Below are positions 63,801 to 64,000 of a stretch of DNA of 64,000 nt, in pieces. The notes under the pieces are model-generated. The model was not told the DNA's origin. It ran no database searches and saw only the letters and a list, made by a program, of their open reading frames with translations. The stretch is taken from positions 4,226,001-4,290,000 of the forward strand of contig NC_053046.1 in NCBI RefSeq assembly GCF_003473485.1, given 5' to 3'. How positions within the stretch are numbered: position 1 is the stretch's first letter; every line of letters begins with the position of its first letter. Made by a program: the position numbers and the translations under genes. Origin of the DNA: Medicago truncatula (lineage: Eukaryota > Streptophyta > Magnoliopsida > Fabales > Fabaceae).

Positions 63801-63811
63801 TGAAGAACCAT
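57852..63811 (-). CDS. XPF/RAD1 (UVH1) structure-specific endonuclease subunit
   Basis: Nine exons on the minus strand: 63811-62943, 62363-62140, 61957-61872, 61655-61491, 60602-59799, 59599-59489, 59396-59136, 58738-58515 and 58062-57852. GT-AG introns keep the frame through 984 residues. The N-terminal ~350 residues form the degenerate SF2 helicase-like region ([39 protein letters not shown]). The low-complexity middle (~450-650) contains basic [12 protein letters not shown]. The ERCC4 nuclease is at ~754-860 with [20 protein letters not shown]; the active-site ERK is at 795-797 with Asp785 and Asp801. The C-terminal tandem helix-hairpin-helix is at ~925-980 ([16 protein letters not shown]). 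In the family it pairs with ERCC1/RAD10 and cuts 5' of lesions in nucleotide-excision repair, and acts in recombination. No catalytic residue is missing. Intron 1 carries a MITE. Confidence 0.96.
62466..62783. mobile_element. MITE in XPF intron 1, related to the 196-995 element
   Basis: The right end TTTTTCACCAAACAGAGCCCT is the counterpart of AAGGCTCTCTTTGATAAAA at 195-213. Both ends are filled with AGCTTATAGCTTA motifs. Left end near CATGTTTGGTAACC. Target duplication not clear. Confidence 0.65.
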
Positions 63812-64000
63812 TGATGAATAATAATGGATGCAAATTGAAGAAGTTCGAATTTGATTTGATTATTACTGAGAAAAAATTTAGGTTTTGAACTGCAAATTCT
63901 CGAAGGAATGAAGCATTCCAAGTTTCAACTGCAAAACCAGTGAACCGCGAAAATGTGAACTGCGAAACTGTGCCCGCGAAATTGTGAAGAAACTTGTTAT
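63812..64000 (-). promoter_or_regulatory. XPF upstream region (partial)
   Basis: Leader/promoter side of XPF, cut by the window end. It contains local GCGAAA(A/C)TGTGAA-type repeats near 63945-63990. Confidence 0.4.

Overview
The window is nuclear DNA from a flowering plant. It is very AT-rich, its genes are split by GT-AG introns, and the space between them is packed with short transposon relics. The gene set and the SINE/LINE types suggest a papilionoid legume close to Medicago; that is an inference from recognised families, not a database match. No bacterial, viral or CRISPR-type system was seen.

Six apparently functional protein genes and one clear pseudogene were resolved, with exon boundaries that keep the reading frame throughout. 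Left to right they are: a class-26/27 GATA zinc-finger factor with a C-terminal ASXH/DEUBAD-like domain (+, 9501-13995, 8 exons, 499 aa); an intron-containing AT-hook/PPC (AHL) protein (+, 21572-24431, 5 exons, 339 aa); a decayed duplicate of that AHL gene (+, 28824-30920); a SUVH5/6-type H3K9 methyltransferase with an intronless ORF (+, 36627-39896, 1089 aa); an expansin-like B protein (-, 42487-44215, 4 exons, 252 aa); a GDH2-type mitochondrial glutamate dehydrogenase (-, 51213-54565, 8 exons, 411 aa); and the XPF/RAD1 DNA-repair endonuclease subunit (-, 57852-63811, 9 exons, 984 aa).

Region by region: 1-9 kb is a transposon graveyard (a long TAA-flanked MITE, a near-perfect palindrome, three LINE fragments, two SINEs). 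14-32 kb holds tandem ~0.95-kb repeats and a segmental duplication carrying the AHL gene, with elements inserted into the repeats so that empty-site copies date the insertions. 33-34.8 kb is a fairly young truncated LINE. 44.5-50 kb holds a 9-bp-TSD palindromic MITE, a Stowaway-type MITE and RNase H-bearing LINE pieces. 54.9-55.7 kb is a 755-bp long-TIR foldback element with a perfect 9-bp target duplication.

The genes do not form an operon-like unit. Three encode nuclear DNA/chromatin proteins (GATA, AHL, SUVH) and one a repair nuclease, but I see no evidence that this clustering is functional. The most unusual signals are: the inverted-repeat element at 14557-16995 with TG...CA ends and a 5-bp duplication; the exact four-fold 44-residue repeat in the SUVH protein; a frame-supported GC-AG intron in the GATA gene; and the foldback element enclosing an exon-like mini-ORF.
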